A stretch of 64,000 bases of DNA from Ramlibacter tataouinensis (lineage in GTDB: Bacteria; Pseudomonadota; Gammaproteobacteria; Burkholderiales; Burkholderiaceae_C). The translations under genes were made by a program, and so were the position numbers. The DNA lies in NCBI RefSeq assembly GCF_027941915.1, contig NZ_CP116009.1, positions 3,348,001-3,412,000 of the forward strand, written 5' to 3'. Each line of letters begins with the position of its first letter. Within the stretch, counting starts at the first letter, position 1. Of the stretch, positions 1 to 10,515 are shown one piece after another. The notes below the pieces were generated by a model. The model was not told the origin of the DNA. It saw only the letters and a list, made by a program, of their open reading frames with translations, and searched no databases.

Positions 1-267
1 ATCATCGCGCGCATGCTGCGCAACCTGAAGGAGATCCACCGCGCGCAGGAAGACTGGCAGCGCCTGATCGCGGTGCAGGACCGGCTGCTGGTGCTGCTGC
101 CCGATGCCTGGGCCGAGTACCGCGACCGCGGCCTGGCCCATGCCGAGCAGGGCCATGCGGCGATGGCGGTGCTGGACCTGGAGACTTACCTGATCCACGC
201 GCAGGATTCGCTCGACATCGACGTCATCGCCGAGCGCGTGGCCGACCTGCGGCGGGCGTCGCACTGA
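1..267 (+). CDS. SirB1-family transglutaminase-like/TPR protein, C-terminal fragment
   Basis: The frame is open from the first base, so the 5' end lies outside the window; 88 residues and the stop are visible. The tail is helical and tetratricopeptide-like (NLKEIHRAQEDW, then LLVLLPDAWAEYRDRGLAHA), matching the C-terminus of SirB1-type proteins, which carry an inactive transglutaminase-like domain before TPR repeats. The LP-x-A-x-EYRDRGL phrase is the typical signature. Function in the cell is not established. It converges on purM, separated by about 35 bases. Confidence 0.6.
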   Translation: MIARMLRNLKEIHRAQEDWQRLIAVQDRLLVLLPDAWAEYRDRGLAHAEQGHAAMAVLDLETYLIHAQDSLDIDVIAERVADLRRASH

Positions 268-302
268 GCCACGCGGGCCGCGAGGGCCCTCGCCCGGCGG
301 CT

Positions 303-1337
<1,035 letters not shown>

Positions 1338-1429
1338 GGGGGCAGAAGGCGCGCGAGGGGCGCCCGATAGAATTCGCGGGATTTTACCGGCGACCCTCCC
1401 TTGGCCGGGCGCCCGCAACACCCCTTCCG

Positions 1430-2500
1430 ATGCCCTTCACACCCACGCAGAAACGCGCCGCCATCTGGGCGCTGCTCGCGTTGCTGGCGCTGGGAGCCCT
1501 GCGGGCGCTGGGACCGGTGCTCACGCCCTTCGTGGTCGCCGCCGTGCTGGCCTATGCGCTGACCCCGCTGGTGGATCGCCTCGACGAGGCCGGCCGCGGC
1601 CGGGTGCCGCGCTTCGTGTCGGTCGTGCTGGTGGAGCTGCTGTTCATCGTGGTGCTGCTGTCGCTGTTCCTGATGGTGGTGCCGATCCTGGCCAAGGAGA
1701 TCCCGCTCATGCGCGAGCAGGTGCCGGTGCTGTTCCAGTGGCTGGACGGCACGGTGCGACCCTGGCTGGCCCAGTTCGGCATCGAGGTGGCGCTCGACCT
1801 GCAGAGCCTCAAGACCCAGGTGCTGCGCTACCTGCAGGCCAATTACGACGAGGCCGTCACCCGCCTGCTGTCGTCGCTCAAGATCGGCGGCAGCGTGGCC
1901 TTCGCCATCGTCTTCAACGCGGTGCTGATCCCGGTGGCCCTGTTCTACCTGCTGCTGGACTGGGACCGCTTCGTGCACCGGATGCTGGAGCTGGTGCCGC
2001 CCCGCGTTCGCCCGGCGGTCGACTCGTTCACCCACGAAGCCGACCAGGTGCTGGGCCAGTACCTGCGCGGGCAGCTGCTGGTGATGCTGACCATGGCGGT
2101 GTTCTATTCGACCGGGCTGGCGCTGTTCGGGCTGGACCTGGCGCTGCCGATCGGCCTGTTCACCGGGCTGGCGATGTTCGTGCCCTACCTGGGCTTCGGC
2201 ATCGGCCTGGTGCTGGCCATCCTGGCCGGGCTGCTGCAGTTCGCCTCGGCCAAGGCGCTGCTGATGGTGGCGGTGGTCTATGGGTCCGGGCAGGTGATCG
2301 AGGGCTTCTTCTTCACGCCGCGCTTCGTCGGCGAGCGCATCGGCCTGCATCCGCTGGCCGTCATCTTCGCCTTGCTGGCCTTTGCCCAGCTGTTCGGTTT
2401 CCTCGGCGTGCTGGTGGCGCTGCCGGCCAGCGCATTGCTGCTGGTGGCGATCCGCCGGGTGCGCGCCGGCTACATGGGCAGCCGCCTGTACCAGGGATGA
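1430..2500 (+). CDS. AI-2E/PerM family membrane transporter
   Basis: A 356-residue polytopic inner-membrane protein of the AI-2 exporter/PerM family. It shows the usual arrangement: hydrophobic pair at residues ~10-45, the PLVDRLDE phrase, a segment at ~60-85, a cytoplasmic helical stretch, then clustered helices to the C-terminus with [10 protein letters not shown] and [12 protein letters not shown]. The substrate is not known for most family members. Its stop overlaps the hda start as ATGA (2497-2500), so the two are probably translationally coupled. This perM-hda-HAD-pcnB order is recurrent in Burkholderiales. A TAGAAT-like -10 lies at 1368-1373. Confidence 0.88.
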   Translation: MPFTPTQKRAAIWALLALLALGALRALGPVLTPFVVAAVLAYALTPLVDRLDEAGRGRVPRFVSVVLVELLFIVVLLSLFLMVVPILAKEIPLMREQVPVLFQWLDGTVRPWLAQFGIEVALDLQSLKTQVLRYLQANYDEAVTRLLSSLKIGGSVAFAIVFNAVLIPVALFYLLLDWDRFVHRMLELVPPRVRPAVDSFTHEADQVLGQYLRGQLLVMLTMAVFYSTGLALFGLDLALPIGLFTGLAMFVPYLGFGIGLVLAILAGLLQFASAKALLMVAVVYGSGQVIEGFFFTPRFVGERIGLHPLAVIFALLAFAQLFGFLGVLVALPASALLLVAIRRVRAGYMGSRLYQG

Positions 2501-3171
2501 AACAGCTCACGCTTCCGATCGCCATGGCACGCCCGCCCACGCTGGCCGGCTTCAGCGCCGGGCCGAACGAGCCGGCGCTGGCCCACCTGCGGCTGTGGGC
2601 CGGCAGCCCGACGCGCTCGCCGGTGCCGACCTACCTGTGGGGGCCGGCCGCCTGCGGCAAGACCCACCTGCTCAAGGCGGTGCAGGAGGCGCTGCGCGAG
2701 CAGGGCGCCGCCGTCGGCTGGCTCGACGCCTCGGTGGCGGAGCCGCCGGCCTTCGACGAGCGCTGGGCGGTGGTCCTGATGGACGACGTCCACCTGTACA
2801 GCGCCGTGCAGCAGCACGCCGCCTTCGCCTGGTTCGTCGGCGCGCAAACGATGCAGCGCGGGGTGCTGGCGGCCGGGCTGCTGCCGCCGGCCGACCTGCG
2901 GCTGCGCGAGGACCTGCGCACCCGGCTGGGCTGGGGCCACGTGTTCCAGCTGCAGCTGCTGTCCGAGCCCGAACGCCGCGCCGTGCTGCGCCGCGCCGCC
3001 GATGCACGCGGTATCTTCCTGTCCGACGAGGTGATGGACTTCATGCTGACGCGCTTCTCGCGCGATCTCGACAGCCTGATGCAGCTGCTCGAGCAGCTCG
3101 ACGCCTATGCCCTGCAGACGCAGCGCGCCATCACCATCCCCTTGATCAAATCCATGCTGGAAAACGAGTGA
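2497..3171 (+). CDS. hda: DnaA regulatory inactivator Hda
   Basis: A DnaA-like AAA+ protein of 224 residues that, with the loaded beta clamp, stimulates hydrolysis of DnaA-bound ATP and so limits re-initiation of replication. Residues 3-7, QLTLP, match the clamp-binding motif at the Hda N-terminus. Walker A is GPAACGKT (49-56), and VVLMDDVH is the Walker B region. It lacks the DNA-binding domain IV of DnaA, as expected for Hda. The start ATG overlaps the perM stop, and its own stop overlaps the GTG start of the next gene. Confidence 0.93.
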   Translation: MKQLTLPIAMARPPTLAGFSAGPNEPALAHLRLWAGSPTRSPVPTYLWGPAACGKTHLLKAVQEALREQGAAVGWLDASVAEPPAFDERWAVVLMDDVHLYSAVQQHAAFAWFVGAQTMQRGVLAAGLLPPADLRLREDLRTRLGWGHVFQLQLLSEPERRAVLRRAADARGIFLSDEVMDFMLTRFSRDLDSLMQLLEQLDAYALQTQRAITIPLIKSMLENE

Positions 3172-3842
3172 AGGTCACGCTGTTCGACCTCGACCACACG
3201 CTGCTGCCGATCGACTCCGACTACGCCTGGGGCGAGTTCACCCAGACGATCGGCTGGACCGACCCGGTGGTCTTCAAGCAGCGCAACGACGCCTTCTACG
3301 AGCACTACAAGGCCGGCACGCTGGACGTGCACGACTACGTGCGCTTCGCCACCGAGGCGATCCGGCTCAAGGGCCGCGAGGCCGCCGAGCGCGCGCACGC
3401 GCGCTTCATGCAGGAGGTGATCGCCCCGGCGATCCGGCCCGAGGCGCTGCAGCTGGTGCGCGGCCACCAGCAGGCCGGCGACCGGGTGCTGATCGTCACC
3501 GCCACCAACGAGTTCGTGACCGCGCCGATCGCCCGTGCGCTCGGCGTCGACGAGCTGATCGCGGTGCGGCTGGCCCTCGGCGGCGACGGCTGGATCACCG
3601 GCGAGATCGACGGCGTGCCGTCCATGCGCGCCGGCAAGGTCGAACGGGTCGGCCAGTGGCTGGCCGAGCAGGGCCTGGACTGGCGCGGCGTCGAGACCAC
3701 CTTCTATTCCGACTCCATGAACGACCTGCCGCTGCTGGAGCGCTGCAACCACCCGGTGGCCACCAACCCCGACGCCATCCTGCGCGACCTGGCCGTCCAG
3801 CGCGGCTGGCGCATACTGGACCTGTTCCCCTCCCATCCATGA
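3168..3842 (+). CDS. HAD-IB family phosphatase
   Basis: A haloacid-dehalogenase superfamily hydrolase of 224 residues, in the same class as phosphoserine phosphatase and other small phosphomonoesterases. The nucleophile motif is FDLDHTLLP, with Asp7 and Asp9. The motif II region reads VLIVTATNEF, and motif III is YSDSMNDLPLLE near the C-terminus. The GTG start (3168) overlaps the hda TGA, and its TGA overlaps the pcnB ATG (3839-3842). The substrate cannot be told from sequence. Its constant position in this operon suggests co-expression rather than a pathway link. Confidence 0.9.
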   Translation: MKVTLFDLDHTLLPIDSDYAWGEFTQTIGWTDPVVFKQRNDAFYEHYKAGTLDVHDYVRFATEAIRLKGREAAERAHARFMQEVIAPAIRPEALQLVRGHQQAGDRVLIVTATNEFVTAPIARALGVDELIAVRLALGGDGWITGEIDGVPSMRAGKVERVGQWLAEQGLDWRGVETTFYSDSMNDLPLLERCNHPVATNPDAILRDLAVQRGWRILDLFPSHP

Positions 3843-5437
3843 TCAAGCAATTCATCGACCGCCTGCTGGGCGCCGGCGGCACCGGCCGCAAGCCGCGCTT
3901 CGGCAAGCGCCAGGAGATCGGCCCGCAGGAGCACCGGATCGACCCCGCGCTGGTGGACGAGCGCGCCGCCAACGTGGTGCGCACGCTCAAGGAGGGCGGC
4001 TACCAAGCCTACATCGTCGGCGGTGCGGTCCGCGACCTGCTGCTGGGCCTGCGCCCCAAGGACTTCGACGTCGCCACAGACGCCACGCCCGAGCAGGTCA
4101 AGGCGCTGTTCCGCCGCGCCTTCATCATCGGCCGGCGCTTCCGCATCGTGCACGTGGTGTACGGCCGCGGGCGCGAACACGAGGTGATCGAGGTCTCGAC
4201 CTTCCGCGCCTACCTGGACAACGCCGCGGCCGAGGCGGTGAGCGGCAACGAGAAGACCAGCAAGAACGAACTGGCGGGCCTCAAGCACGCGGTGGACGCC
4301 AGCGGCCGCGTGCTGCGCGACAACGTCTGGGGCCCGCAGGAGGAAGACGCCACCCGGCGCGACTTCACCATCAACGCGATGTACTACGACCCGCAGACGC
4401 AGACGCTGGTCGACTTCCATGGCGGCATGAAGGATGCGCGCAAGCTGACGCTGCGCATGATCGGCAACCCGGCCGCGCGCTACCGGGAGGACCCGGTGCG
4501 CCTGATCCGGGCGGTGCGCTTCGCCGCCAAGCTCAATCCGCTGGGCTTCACGCTGGAGGCCAAGACCCTGGCGGCGCTGCGGCCCAGCCTGCCACTGCTG
4601 GCCGACGTGCCGCAGAGCCGCCTGTTCGACGAGATGCTCAAGCTGCTGCAGACCGGCCATGCGGTGGCCACCATCGAGCAGCTCAGGGCGCTGGGCATGG
4701 CGCAGGGCATCTACCCGCTGCTGGACCTGGTGGTCGAGCGCGCCGACCAGTCGTTCGTGCGCTCGGCGCTGCAGGACACCGACCGCCGCGTGGCCGGAGG
4801 CAAGCCGGTCGCGCCCAGCTTCCTGCTGGCCTGCGTGCTGTGGTCCGACGTGCGCGAGGGCTGGGCCCAGCGGCTGGCCCGCAAGGAGCATCCCATCCCG
4901 GCGCTGCAGGGCGCGATCGACGACGTCTTCGATGCCCGCATCGGCGACGTGTCGGGGCGCGGCAAGCTGGGCGCCGACATGCGCGAGATCTGGATGATGC
5001 AGCCGCGCTTCGACAAGCGTGTGGGCAGCACCCCGTTCAGCCTGGTCGAGCAGCCGCGGTTCCGCGCCGGCTTCGACTTCATGCGGCTGCGCGCCGACGC
5101 CGGCGAGATCGACGTGGTGCTGGCCGACTGGTGGCAGGAGTTCAGCCTGGCCGACGAGGCCGCCCGCGAAGACCTGATCGCCCAGGTGCGCGCCGAACAG
5201 CAGCAAAAGGGCGCGCGCCGGGTGCGCGTGGTCAAGCCGCAGGAGAAGGCCTCGCCGGTGGAGCGTCCGGCCGCCGGTGCGCCGCTGGCGGCCGCCGAGA
5301 CTGAGCAGCCGGATGCCGAGGCCGCCGGTGAGGGCGCCGCCGACGCGCCGCGCAAGCGCCGCCGCCGGCGCCGCAAGCCGGCGGGCGCTGGCGCTGCGGC
5401 CGGCGACGCCCCGCCGCCAGCCGTCGCCGGCGACTGA
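3839..5437 (+). CDS. pcnB: Poly(A) polymerase I
   Basis: Adds 3' poly(A) tails to RNAs, targeting them for decay. The 532-residue protein has the nucleotidyltransferase head with GGAVRD (61-66), catalytic DFD (75-77), the RRDFTINAMYYD segment and YREDPVRLIRAVRFAAKLN, then the RNA-binding domain. The last ~60 residues are Ala/Pro-rich and end in a very basic run (RKRRRRRRKP), as in beta- and gammaproteobacterial PcnB. The class II CCA-adding enzyme is related, but the long basic tail and the context favour PcnB. It is coupled to the upstream HAD gene by ATGA. Confidence 0.95.
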   Translation: MIKQFIDRLLGAGGTGRKPRFGKRQEIGPQEHRIDPALVDERAANVVRTLKEGGYQAYIVGGAVRDLLLGLRPKDFDVATDATPEQVKALFRRAFIIGRRFRIVHVVYGRGREHEVIEVSTFRAYLDNAAAEAVSGNEKTSKNELAGLKHAVDASGRVLRDNVWGPQEEDATRRDFTINAMYYDPQTQTLVDFHGGMKDARKLTLRMIGNPAARYREDPVRLIRAVRFAAKLNPLGFTLEAKTLAALRPSLPLLADVPQSRLFDEMLKLLQTGHAVATIEQLRALGMAQGIYPLLDLVVERADQSFVRSALQDTDRRVAGGKPVAPSFLLACVLWSDVREGWAQRLARKEHPIPALQGAIDDVFDARIGDVSGRGKLGADMREIWMMQPRFDKRVGSTPFSLVEQPRFRAGFDFMRLRADAGEIDVVLADWWQEFSLADEAAREDLIAQVRAEQQQKGARRVRVVKPQEKASPVERPAAGAPLAAAETEQPDAEAAGEGAADAPRKRRRRRRKPAGAGAAAGDAPPPAVAGD

Positions 5438-5441
5438 GCCC

Positions 5442-6231
<790 letters not shown>

Positions 6232-6292
6232 GCTTCAGCTCAGCCGCAGCGACAATCCTGCCGCGCCCGCTGCGGGCGGCAGGAGGGGCAAA

Positions 6293-7009
6293 TTGGAGGA
6301 CAGGGTCGATTTCAGCCGCCGCCACGTGCGGCGTTTCCGCAACGAGCCGGCGGCGGAGCAGGCGCTGGTGCAGGCGTTCTTTGGGGACCGGCCGGGCTTC
6401 TACGTCGATGTCGGCGCCAACGACCCGGTGCTCGACTCCCAGAGCTGGCATCTCGAGCAGCGCGGCTGGACCGGGCTGCTGGTGGAGCCCGACCCCGATT
6501 GCGCCCAGCGCCTGCGCGAGCAGCGCACCGGCACCGTCATCGAGCGCGCCTGCTCCAGCGCCGCCAACGCCGGCCAGATGCTGCTGCTGCACCGCGCCGG
6601 CCCGCACTCCACGGTGGAGGCGCAGCCGATCGCGCGAGGCACCGCCATCCCGCGCGAGTCGGTGGCGGTGCGCTGCGACACGCTGGACCACATCCTGGCC
6701 GAACACGGCGTGCGGCCCGGCTTCGACCTGCTGTCGGTCGACATCGAGGGCCATGAGCTGGTGGCGCTGTCGGGGTTCGATTTCGCGCGCTGGCAGCCGC
6801 GCCTGGTACTGCTGGAGGACCACGTCATCCACCTTGCCAAGCACCGCCTGATGCAATCGCAGGGCTACCGGCTGGTGCTGCGCACCGGCCTGAACAGCTG
6901 GTACATGCCGCAATCGCAGGCTTTCAGCCATTCGCTGGCGGCGCGGCTGGAGTTTCTGCGCAAGTACTTCCTCGGGCTGCCGCTGCGCAAGCTGCGGTAC
7001 GCCCGCTAG
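6293..7009 (+). CDS. FkbM-family SAM-dependent methyltransferase
   Basis: A 238-residue Rossmann methyltransferase. The SAM-binding loop is YVDVGANDP (37-45) with the acidic LLVEPDPD following, and LLSVDIEGHELVALSGFD is the FkbM hallmark. FkbM proteins O-methylate sugars or polyketides; here it may decorate a surface glycan, but nothing nearby proves that. Translation most likely starts at the TTG at 6293, which is preceded by AGGAGG (6281-6286) at ideal spacing; no ATG is available. The C-terminus is basic (KYFLGLPLRKLRYAR). Confidence 0.85.
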   Translation: MEDRVDFSRRHVRRFRNEPAAEQALVQAFFGDRPGFYVDVGANDPVLDSQSWHLEQRGWTGLLVEPDPDCAQRLREQRTGTVIERACSSAANAGQMLLLHRAGPHSTVEAQPIARGTAIPRESVAVRCDTLDHILAEHGVRPGFDLLSVDIEGHELVALSGFDFARWQPRLVLLEDHVIHLAKHRLMQSQGYRLVLRTGLNSWYMPQSQAFSHSLAARLEFLRKYFLGLPLRKLRYAR

Positions 7010-7054
7010 GGGCACGCGCACGCTGCCATGCGGGGCGGGCGCCGATGCGCCGCC

Positions 7055-7089
7055 GTCCTACAACCCCGCGGCGGCGGCCTTCCTAGAGT
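7055..7089 (+). promoter_or_regulatory. TCCTACA / CCTAGAGT promoter-like element (short-spacing form)
   Basis: GTCCTACA at 7055-7062 is followed after 19 bases by CCTAGAGT at 7082-7089, which ends 18 bases before the ATG of the small gene at 7108. The same two boxes recur upstream of other small genes in this window. Calling it a promoter is an inference from position and recurrence. Confidence 0.5.
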
Positions 7090-7107
7090 GGCTTCGAGGA
7101 CCCCGCC

Positions 7108-7284
7108 ATGAACAAGCCCGCCTCCGCCCCCGACGAGGTGCCGCCGCGCCCGCCGACCGACCAGGACGAACCGGTGCCCGAGGGCACCAACGAAACCATC
7201 CACCATCCGGACGACCGCGCCGAGCAGCACCCGGCGCGCGAGGACCACAAGCCGCGCAGCCCCTACGTCACCGGCAACACCTAG
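7108..7284 (+). CDS. Small Pro/Asp/Glu-rich disordered protein (58 aa)
   Basis: An unrecognised 58-residue acidic, Pro-rich protein predicted to be disordered; it runs from MNKPASAPDEVPP to SPYVTGNT and has no hydrophobic core. A GAGGA Shine-Dalgarno lies 7 bases before the ATG, and a TCCTACA/CCTAGAGT promoter-like element sits upstream, so I regard it as real despite its size. Comparable small hydrophilic proteins in Burkholderiales are usually listed as hypothetical. No partner can be named. Confidence 0.55.
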   Translation: MNKPASAPDEVPPRPPTDQDEPVPEGTNETIHHPDDRAEQHPAREDHKPRSPYVTGNT

Positions 7285-7362
7285 GCGCGCGGCGCCGCAG
7301 CGCCCACGGGCGCGCCGCCTTCGGCGATGATGGCGGGGACTTCAGCCACCCCTTCATCGCCC

Positions 7363-8277
7363 ATGGCCTCGAGCTTCTTCGCCCTGCTGGACGACATCGC
7401 CACGCTGCTGGACGACGTCTCCGTCCTGACCAAGGTGGCGGCCAAGAAGACCGCCGGCGTGCTCGGCGACGACCTGGCCCTGAACGCGCAGCAGGTCACC
7501 GGCCTGTCCGCCTCGCGCGAGCTGCCGGTGGTGTGGGCGGTGGCCAAGGGCTCGGCCGTCAACAAGCTGATCCTGGTGCCGGCCGCTCTCGCGATCAGCG
7601 CGCTGGCGCCCTGGGCCGTGCTGCCGCTGCTGATGCTGGGCGGCATCTACCTCTGTTTCGAGGGCGTGGAAAAGCTGGCGCACCGCTTCCTGCACCGCGA
7701 CGAGGACGAGGGCCGGCACCAGGCGCTGGAGCGCGCCTGGGCCGATCCCGCGGTCGATCTGCTGGCGCTGGAGAAGAACAAGATCCGCGGGGCGGTGCGC
7801 ACCGACTTCATCCTGTCGGCCGAGATCGTGGTGATCACGCTGGGCACCGTGGCGACGCAGCCGCTGCCGACGCGCATCGCGGTGCTGGCCGGCATTGCGG
7901 CGCTGATGACGGTGGGCGTGTACGGGCTGGTGGCGGGCATCGTCAAGCTCGATGACCTCGGCCTGTGGCTGGTCGCGCGCGGGCGCGGTGCCGGCGCCGC
8001 GCTGGGCCGCGGCATCCTGCGCGCCGCGCCCTGGCTGATGAAGGCGCTGTCGGTGGCCGGCACCGCCGCCATGTTCCTGGTCGGCGGCGGCATCCTCGCG
8101 CACGGCGTGCCGGCACTGGAACACGCCATCGAGGCCGCGTTGCAGTCGCTGCCCGGCGCCGCCGCCCTGCTGCTGACGCTGCTGGCCCATGCGCTGGTCG
8201 GCATGGTGGCCGGCGCCATCGTGCTGTCGATGGTGGAACTGGCGCGGCGAACGCGGGGACGCCGCGCCCCCGCCTGA
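7363..8277 (+). CDS. yedI: DUF808/YedI family inner-membrane protein
   Basis: A 304-residue membrane protein strongly resembling E. coli YedI: ALLDDIATLLDDVS at the N-terminus, VAAKKTAGVLGDDLALNAQQV, then ELPVVWAVAKGS. Several hydrophobic helices follow, with a His/Asp-rich cytoplasmic stretch between them (HRFLHRDEDEGRH). The function of the family is unknown. The frame is open to 7327, but the ATG at 7363 (MASSFFALLDD) matches family N-termini. The last two thirds hold about five membrane segments. Confidence 0.88.
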   Translation: MASSFFALLDDIATLLDDVSVLTKVAAKKTAGVLGDDLALNAQQVTGLSASRELPVVWAVAKGSAVNKLILVPAALAISALAPWAVLPLLMLGGIYLCFEGVEKLAHRFLHRDEDEGRHQALERAWADPAVDLLALEKNKIRGAVRTDFILSAEIVVITLGTVATQPLPTRIAVLAGIAALMTVGVYGLVAGIVKLDDLGLWLVARGRGAGAALGRGILRAAPWLMKALSVAGTAAMFLVGGGILAHGVPALEHAIEAALQSLPGAAALLLTLLAHALVGMVAGAIVLSMVELARRTRGRRAPA

Positions 8278-8427
8278 AGTGAACCCCCCCGTCCCGAGGC
8301 GGGCAGCGGCCGCGGCGCCCTCGAGCCAGCGCCGGCAGCGACCCGGCCAAGCCGGCTCCGCACGGGCTGCCCGAACGGCCATCCCCTTCCTCCGCGCGCC
8401 GTGGCGCGACGTGCCCTGGCAATCGAG

Positions 8428-8694
8428 ATGACCCTTCCCGAGTGGATCGACCTGCTGCAGTGGCCGGCCATGGCCGCCAGCCTGCTGGCCGCCTGGCTGG
8501 TGGCCTCCAGCCACAAGCACCGGCGCAACGCCGGCTTCTGGATCTTTTTGGCCAGCAATCTGCTGTGGGCGGTGTGGGGCTGGCATGACGGCGCCTGGGC
8601 GCTGATCGCGCTGCAGGTGGCCCTGGCCGCCCTGAACGTGCGCGGCGTCTTCAAGACCGAGCAGCCGGCGCCGCCCGACGACGCTCAGGCTTGA
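8428..8694 (+). CDS. Small three-helix membrane protein
   Basis: An 88-residue protein with about three hydrophobic helices (residues ~10-25, ~33-52, ~54-70). It has the aromatic phrase NLLWAVWGWHDGAWALIALQ and a short polar tail. Similar short proteins in this group are often labelled amino acid transporter-like or PnuC-like, but no transport motif is visible. ATG 8428 is chosen because the first helix starts right after it. It probably follows yedI with its own start signals, as there are 150 bases between them. Confidence 0.6.
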   Translation: MTLPEWIDLLQWPAMAASLLAAWLVASSHKHRRNAGFWIFLASNLLWAVWGWHDGAWALIALQVALAALNVRGVFKTEQPAPPDDAQA

Positions 8695-8740
8695 GCGCTG
8701 ACGGGCCCGGCTGCCTGAGCCGCAAATCGTGACAGTGACG

Positions 8741-8799
8741 GTCCTACAGGCCCTGCCGTTCTAAGCCCACTTAGCTGGTGCTCAGGCGGCACCTAATCT
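8741..8799 (+). promoter_or_regulatory. TCCTACA-N43-CCTAATCT element
   Basis: GTCCTACA occupies 8741-8748 and CCTAATCT 8792-8799, 43 bases apart, with 59 bases left to the ATG at 8859. Spacing and both boxes match those before the genes at 20252, 22534 and 23430. The right-hand box is a plausible -10 region and the left box an upstream activator site. This is inference from recurrence. Confidence 0.5.
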
Positions 8800-8858
8800 T
8801 GCGTCAGCCGGCGCGCCATGCCGGCGCGTTTCCAAGCATGTCAATCAAGGAGTTCAAC

Positions 8859-9440
8859 ATGAGTGCAACCAAGACGACCCTCACGACCCTGGCGGCCGCG
8901 GCGGCCCTGGCGTTCGGCGGTCTCGCCCTCGCCCAGAGTTCGGGCAGCGCCGCCTCCGGCGGCACCGCCGCGGGCACGAGCGGCGGTTCGGCGGCGGGTG
9001 GCAGCAGCGCCCCCGGCAGCACCGGCGGCCCCGCCACCGGCACCAGCAGCCCGTCCACCAGTTCCATGGGCGCATCCGGCTCGAGCAGCGCGCCGGCAAC
9101 TTCGGGGTCGAGCAGCAGCGACACCAGCAGCTCGCAGCCGTCGACCAGCTCCTCCAGCTCGTCCACGCCGGCCAGCAGCGGCACGTCGATGGGCGCGAGC
9201 GGCTCGTCCCCGTCGTCCGGCACCGCTTCGTCACCGAGCAGCAGCGGCTCCTCGATGGGTGCCAGCGGCTCCAGCTCGTCGTCCACGCCGAGCAGCAGCG
9301 CCGGGTCGTCGAGCGCGCCCGCGGCCAGCAGCGGCTCGTCGGACACGCCCAGCAGCAGCGGCAGCACCATGGGTTCGTCGGGCAGCAGCAGCACCGACAC
9401 CACCACCGGCAGCCGCGCCGCGCGCGCCGACCGCAACTGA
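8859..9440 (+). CDS. Exported Ser/Gly-rich low-complexity protein
   Basis: A 193-residue protein with a signal peptide (MSATKTTLTTLAAAAALAFG, cleavage near ALAQ). The mature part is almost entirely Ser, Gly, Thr, Ala and Pro. The unit SMGASGSSS recurs four times at irregular spacing, and the C-terminus ends basic (RAARADRN). The Shine-Dalgarno AAGGAG (8847-8852) supports the ATG. No folded domain is visible; it may be a disordered envelope or matrix protein. The lipoprotein at 23430 is a composition-matched relative with the same repeat unit and the same upstream element. Confidence 0.65.
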   Translation: MSATKTTLTTLAAAAALAFGGLALAQSSGSAASGGTAAGTSGGSAAGGSSAPGSTGGPATGTSSPSTSSMGASGSSSAPATSGSSSSDTSSSQPSTSSSSSSTPASSGTSMGASGSSPSSGTASSPSSSGSSMGASGSSSSSTPSSSAGSSSAPAASSGSSDTPSSSGSTMGSSGSSSTDTTTGSRAARADRN

Positions 9441-9502
9441 GACCCGGGCCTCTCCGGTGACCGGGCGGGCCCAGGGTCCGCCCTTTCCTTGCCTGCCACG
9501 CC

Positions 9503-10369
9503 ATGAAGATGCGGCGCGACATGCTCCACCGCGACGGGCGCCCGAGAGGCTCCAAGCGGGCCTGGCGCAAGCTGGGCCTGGTGCTGGGGCTGGCCTTGGT
9601 CGTCGGCTGGGGGGGCTGGCTGCAGCCGCACGATGAACCTCCGGCCGCGACGGCCGCGCCGCCGACGGCCACGGCAACGCAGCCGGCATGGCAGCCGGGT
9701 CCTGTCCAGGCGCCGCTGGCCGCCGCTCCGGCCGGCCCGGGCGCGCCCGCTGCACCGCGCATCCCTCGCTACGCCGGATTTCGCGACCAGCACCCGCCCG
9801 CCGAGGTGCGCGAGGTGGCCGACTGGGCCGTCGATTCGGGCGACCACGGCGCCCATGCCTTCGCCATCGTGGACAAGAAGAACGCGCGCGTCTGGCTGTT
9901 CGATGCGCAAGGCGTGCTGGTGCAGCAGACGCCGGCGCTGCTCGGCGCCGCAGTCGGCGACGACGCGGTGCCCGGCATCGGCGAGAAGCCGCTGGCCGAG
10001 GTGCTGCCGGGAGAGAAGACCACGCCGGCCGGGCGCTTCGTGGCCGAACCGGGCGTGAACAGCCATGGCGAGGACATCGTCTGGGTCTCCTACGACCTGG
10101 CCGTCTCCATGCACCGCGTGCGTCCCCTGGTCAAGTCCGAGCGGCGGCTGCAGCGGCTGGCCTCGTCGACGCCCCTGGACAACCGGATTTCCTTCGGTTG
10201 CATCAACCTGCCGGTGGCCTTCTACGAGAAGGTGTTCGCGCCGATGGTGCACAGCGTCGGCGCCATCATCTACGTGCTGCCCGAAACCCGCAGCGTCCGC
10301 GAGCAATTCGGCAGCTACGACGTGCCGCGCAGCGCCCAGCGCCGCGGCGCGGCCACCCCGGCCGCGTGA
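9503..10369 (+). CDS. L,D-transpeptidase-like (YkuD-type) membrane-anchored protein
   Basis: A 288-residue protein with a basic N-terminus, one membrane helix (~23-40), an Ala/Pro linker (~44-88) and a YkuD-like catalytic domain. The domain contains AIVDKKNARVWLFD, KTTPAGRF and the probable active-site segment His204 ... Ser230-Phe-Gly-Cys233-Ile-Asn. Classical L,D-transpeptidases have H-x(14-17)-[ST]-H-G-C; here Phe replaces the second His and the gap is 25 residues. It would act in the periplasm on peptidoglycan if active. A paralogue follows at 10516, sharing these deviations. Confidence 0.75.
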   Translation: MKMRRDMLHRDGRPRGSKRAWRKLGLVLGLALVVGWGGWLQPHDEPPAATAAPPTATATQPAWQPGPVQAPLAAAPAGPGAPAAPRIPRYAGFRDQHPPAEVREVADWAVDSGDHGAHAFAIVDKKNARVWLFDAQGVLVQQTPALLGAAVGDDAVPGIGEKPLAEVLPGEKTTPAGRFVAEPGVNSHGEDIVWVSYDLAVSMHRVRPLVKSERRLQRLASSTPLDNRISFGCINLPVAFYEKVFAPMVHSVGAIIYVLPETRSVREQFGSYDVPRSAQRRGAATPAA

Positions 10370-10515
10370 AATAAACCACGACAGGCGCCAGCGTTGAGCC
10401 GCCCGGGCCGCGCTGCGGCCGAGCCTGCGCGCTGCGGCTCTAGCATGTCCCCGTCGAGCCAGCCTGGCTCGCACGTGACGCGCCCCGATCCACGGGGCCG
10501 ATGGGGACTCGAACA

